Shown here: piece after piece, positions 62,086-64,000 of the stretch
How the letters are laid out: each line of letters begins with the position of its first letter
How positions within the stretch are numbered: position 1 is the stretch's first letter
From: a bacterium
Lineage (GTDB): Bacteria > Armatimonadota > Zipacnadia > Zipacnadales > Zipacnadaceae
Length of the DNA stretch: 64,000 bases
Assembly (NCBI GenBank): GCA_030603495.1
Contig: JAUVXR010000005.1
Span: forward strand, 58,732 to 122,731
Direction of reading: 5' to 3'
Notes under the pieces: generated by a model
Told to the model about the DNA's origin: nothing
Databases searched by the model: none
The model's input: only the letters and a program-made list of their open reading frames with translations
Translations under genes and position numbers: made by a program

Positions 62086-62655
62086 TTAGAGGGGTGATAT
62101 GTCCGGAATGATCTCGAGCTCATCTGCCAGCGAACCCATGGGGAGCTCAAGAGCGCGGCTCTCGCTATTGAAGCCCAGCTTCTCCAGTGCCTCGGCAGCC
62201 TGCTGCGTCATAATCGGCTTCGTCGCGTCGACCAGCAATCCCAAGGCCACTTCCTTGAGTAGAGGGATCGCCCGCCGGTCTCCGATTTCGCCCAGCGTCC
62301 AGGCCGCTCGAGCCCGGAACCGCTCACCCAGATGGATGTTCTCTAACACTTCGCTGACTTGGGCGACTACCGGGTTCTCCGGCTCGGTAGTCTTGAGCCG
62401 TCGCCCGTGTTTGACCAGGGCCACCGCAGCCTTGTCACACAACTCGTCATCACTGGCGATAGCTTCGCCAAGCAGCTTGATGGCGCGGCGATCTACAAGG
62501 TTGGCCAGGGTGACAATCGCCTGCTCCCGTGTGGTAACCTTGGGTGACTCGACCTTCCTGCTTAGGTCTTCGATAGGATCCATGGCGCAGCCGGCCAGTA
62601 TGCCGGCTATTATTCCGATCATGACGGTTACCGCTAGCAGCCTGCCAGTACCCAT
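62086..62655 (-). CDS. HEAT-repeat lipoprotein
   Basis: An exported 189-residue lipoprotein from ATG 62655 (ATG 62700 is in frame but upstream of the signal). The lipobox is GIIAGILAGC. The mature part is built of HEAT-like helical repeats (ANLVDRRAIKLLGEAIASDD, ARAAWTLGEIGDRRAIPLL, AAEALEKLGF), which make curved protein-binding scaffolds. It is the middle of three HEAT genes in a row on this strand. Confidence 0.75.
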   Translation of the reverse strand: MGTGRLLAVTVMIGIIAGILAGCAMDPIEDLSRKVESPKVTTREQAIVTLANLVDRRAIKLLGEAIASDDELCDKAAVALVKHGRRLKTTEPENPVVAQVSEVLENIHLGERFRARAAWTLGEIGDRRAIPLLKEVALGLLVDATKPIMTQQAAEALEKLGFNSESRALELPMGSLADELEIIPDISPL

Positions 62656-62699
62656 CGTTATCGCTATTCCTCTCCGACCATGATTCGAAATCAGAGCCA

Positions 62700-63590
62700 C
62701 TACCCGCCTGCCGCCTCTCGCACCCAGTAGTGCGGGTCGCGCGCGGCCGCCTCGAGTAGACTCTCGGCTCTGCTCGCTTGCTCTTCGGGCGGAGAAATCC
62801 TCCGCAGGGAGCTGACTGCCGCTATCCGTACATCCCCGACCTCGTCGCGCGCAGCCGCGATCAGGGCGTCAAGACCTGCGGTAAGTCCCTCCTCGTCGCA
62901 GCCGTCGCTGCTCAACGCGTCACCGAGCGCGTAGGCGATTGCCGTGCGTACTCGTATATCCGGCTCGGCGCCGCTGGTGGCCTGGCCAGCCAATTTGGCA
63001 ACAGCCTGACCAGTGCCGACGGCACCCAGTGTCCGGGCGGCTTCGACGCGTAACTGCCACGAATCGTCCACCGCGTCTTCTGCGACGACCGGCTGATACT
63101 TCAGAGCCTGGCCCAGCTTCGGTGCTGCCTCTGGAGCCGCTAACCCACCCAGTCCCCGTGCCGCACTGATGCGGACCACCAGCTCCTCGCCCTCATTCGC
63201 AACCAATTCCCCCAGCGCGGCGGCCGCCTGTCCTGCCCTCAGCCAGCCCAACGTCTGGGCCGCCGCGGCCCGCACGGTCGCATTAGGATCACTCAGCCTC
63301 CCGCTCAGGATCTCGGCAGCGCCAGGATTGCCCAACTCACCCAGCAGCACGGCGCTGCGCCAGGCAGTTTCCGGATCTTGGCTCTGGGCTAGCACAATCA
63401 GTTGAGGATACAGCCGTACGCCGCGCCTCCCAAGTTGTGTCATCGCCTCGGCGCCGTCTTTGTGATCCCCGCTCATCATAGCTTCGAGCAGTTCCGCGGT
63501 TTTACCCACCTGTTGCAAGTAAGTAAGATAATAACCGCCAGCCGCGACCACCAGGATTATCAGCATTATCACTACTGTCCGCCGGTTCAC
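62700..63590 (-). CDS. Membrane-anchored HEAT-repeat protein
   Basis: A 296-residue protein from GTG 63590, eight bases after GAGGAG; an ATG at 63644 would add 18 residues in front of the anchor. One N-terminal helix (VVIMLIILVVAAGGYYLTYL) is followed by six or seven HEAT/PBS-lyase-like repeats, for example RSAVLLGELGNPGAAEIL, RAAAAQTLGWLRAGQAAAAL and RVEAARTLGAVGTGQAVAKL. It is probably a periplasmic or membrane-face scaffold. It sits between two other HEAT genes. Confidence 0.8.
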   Translation of the reverse strand: MNRRTVVIMLIILVVAAGGYYLTYLQQVGKTAELLEAMMSGDHKDGAEAMTQLGRRGVRLYPQLIVLAQSQDPETAWRSAVLLGELGNPGAAEILSGRLSDPNATVRAAAAQTLGWLRAGQAAAALGELVANEGEELVVRISAARGLGGLAAPEAAPKLGQALKYQPVVAEDAVDDSWQLRVEAARTLGAVGTGQAVAKLAGQATSGAEPDIRVRTAIAYALGDALSSDGCDEEGLTAGLDALIAAARDEVGDVRIAAVSSLRRISPPEEQASRAESLLEAAARDPHYWVREAAGG

Positions 63591-63653
63591 GCCCGCTTCT
63601 CCTCTTTGAGCAGCCAAGACCGCTGCCCCATTGATATCCGGCACACAAGACCA

Positions 63654-64000
63654 CTATTCACGGCCCGAAATGCGCTCTTTCATCGCCAGGACCTCAGTCC
63701 TGCGCGCCGCATCGGGCAATTCATCTTCGGGGAGGTAGGCGATGAACAGGGTCACTTGCGTGTCGCCAACTGCTTGCAGAACCGCGACACACCACAGTCT
63801 CTGCTCGCGATCGTCGCTGCCATCTCTGGCCGACGAGGTCGGCTCCGCCGCTGGCTCGCCAATCGCCGCCAGAATCCCCGCGACCCAGGGCTTGAGCTGG
63901 TCGGGATAGGTCCGCAACCCCTGGAGAAGCTCGGCCACGGGCAACTCCTGCATCGTCGCCAACGCCTGGGCTACTTCCCCGCGCAGCCTCTCGTCCTGCG
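63654..64000 (-). CDS. HEAT-repeat protein, C-terminal end (cut by right edge)
   Basis: The minus-strand frame is open past the right edge; residues before the TTG at 63962 read ERLRGEVAQALATM, a HEAT-type helix, so the gene begins outside the window. The visible 115 or so residues are helical (LLQGLRTYPDQLKPWVAGIL, WCVAVLQAVGDTQ) and end ERISGRE. It is the first gene of a three-gene HEAT row with the next gene 63 bases downstream. Confidence 0.6.
   Translation of the reverse strand, partial: QDERLRGEVAQALATMQELPVAELLQGLRTYPDQLKPWVAGILAAIGEPAAEPTSSARDGSDDREQRLWCVAVLQAVGDTQVTLFIAYLPEDELPDAARRTEVLAMKERISGRE

Overview
The window is GC-rich bacterial chromosome, densely coding on both strands. 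I see no rRNA, tRNA, CRISPR array or prophage. The cell is probably diderm: the protein at 23912-25393 has a signal peptide and ends in a beta-barrel-like strand with terminal Phe, and there are several lipoproteins. The prepilin-like protein at 56232-56876 has the N-terminal pattern (ELLVVIAIIAILVAILFPVF, then ARA) that I associate with Armatimonadota-type pseudopilins. The best guess is an Armatimonadota-like or related diderm bacterium. This rests on family knowledge, not on a search.

Layout. 1-3624: an unrecognised truncated gene with a terminator, then ATP sulfurylase and an alkaline-phosphatase-superfamily hydrolase behind a clear promoter. 3625-8325: a possible structured minus-strand RNA, an HTH protein, a TrkA-C membrane protein, a PH-domain protein, a sugar isomerase-like TIM barrel and an HDAC-family deacetylase. 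8340-18996: mutS2, a DUF3160 lipoprotein, the queuosine pair tgt/queA, ftsK and a DNA methyltransferase. 19034-26543: rimO, small membrane proteins, gltX, a secreted protein, an outer-membrane barrel and an SDR reductase. 26562-33002: xerD, a DUF4446 protein, yajC, alr and a GT39-like glycosyltransferase. 33053-35775: the rpsO-pnp unit. 36151-39879: membrane and ankyrin proteins, an M55 D-aminopeptidase and a lone E2 acyltransferase domain. 40055-43238: aspS and hisS, the latter split into two overlapping ORFs. 43316-49416: membrane proteins, a UbiA-family prenyltransferase, an Abi-C/HEPN-like protein and a RAYT transposase bracketed by its REP repeats. 49461-64000: purL, a glycosyltransferase/methyltransferase cluster, redox-dead thioredoxin folds, a pseudopilin, prfB with its programmed frameshift, a degenerate PHP protein and HEAT-repeat proteins running off the right edge.

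Themes. Translation and RNA genes are frequent (aspS, hisS, gltX, prfB, rpsO, pnp, rimO, tgt, queA), mixed with envelope proteins. At least four short gene remnants (26972, 38204, 44115, 45705) and the broken hisS suggest recent gene decay or recombination. Several palindromic repeat families are scattered through the window, one next to its likely transposase and one inserted in frame in a methyltransferase gene. Promoters are sigma70-like. Three of them (sat, queA, rpsO) share the -10 context GGTACACT.
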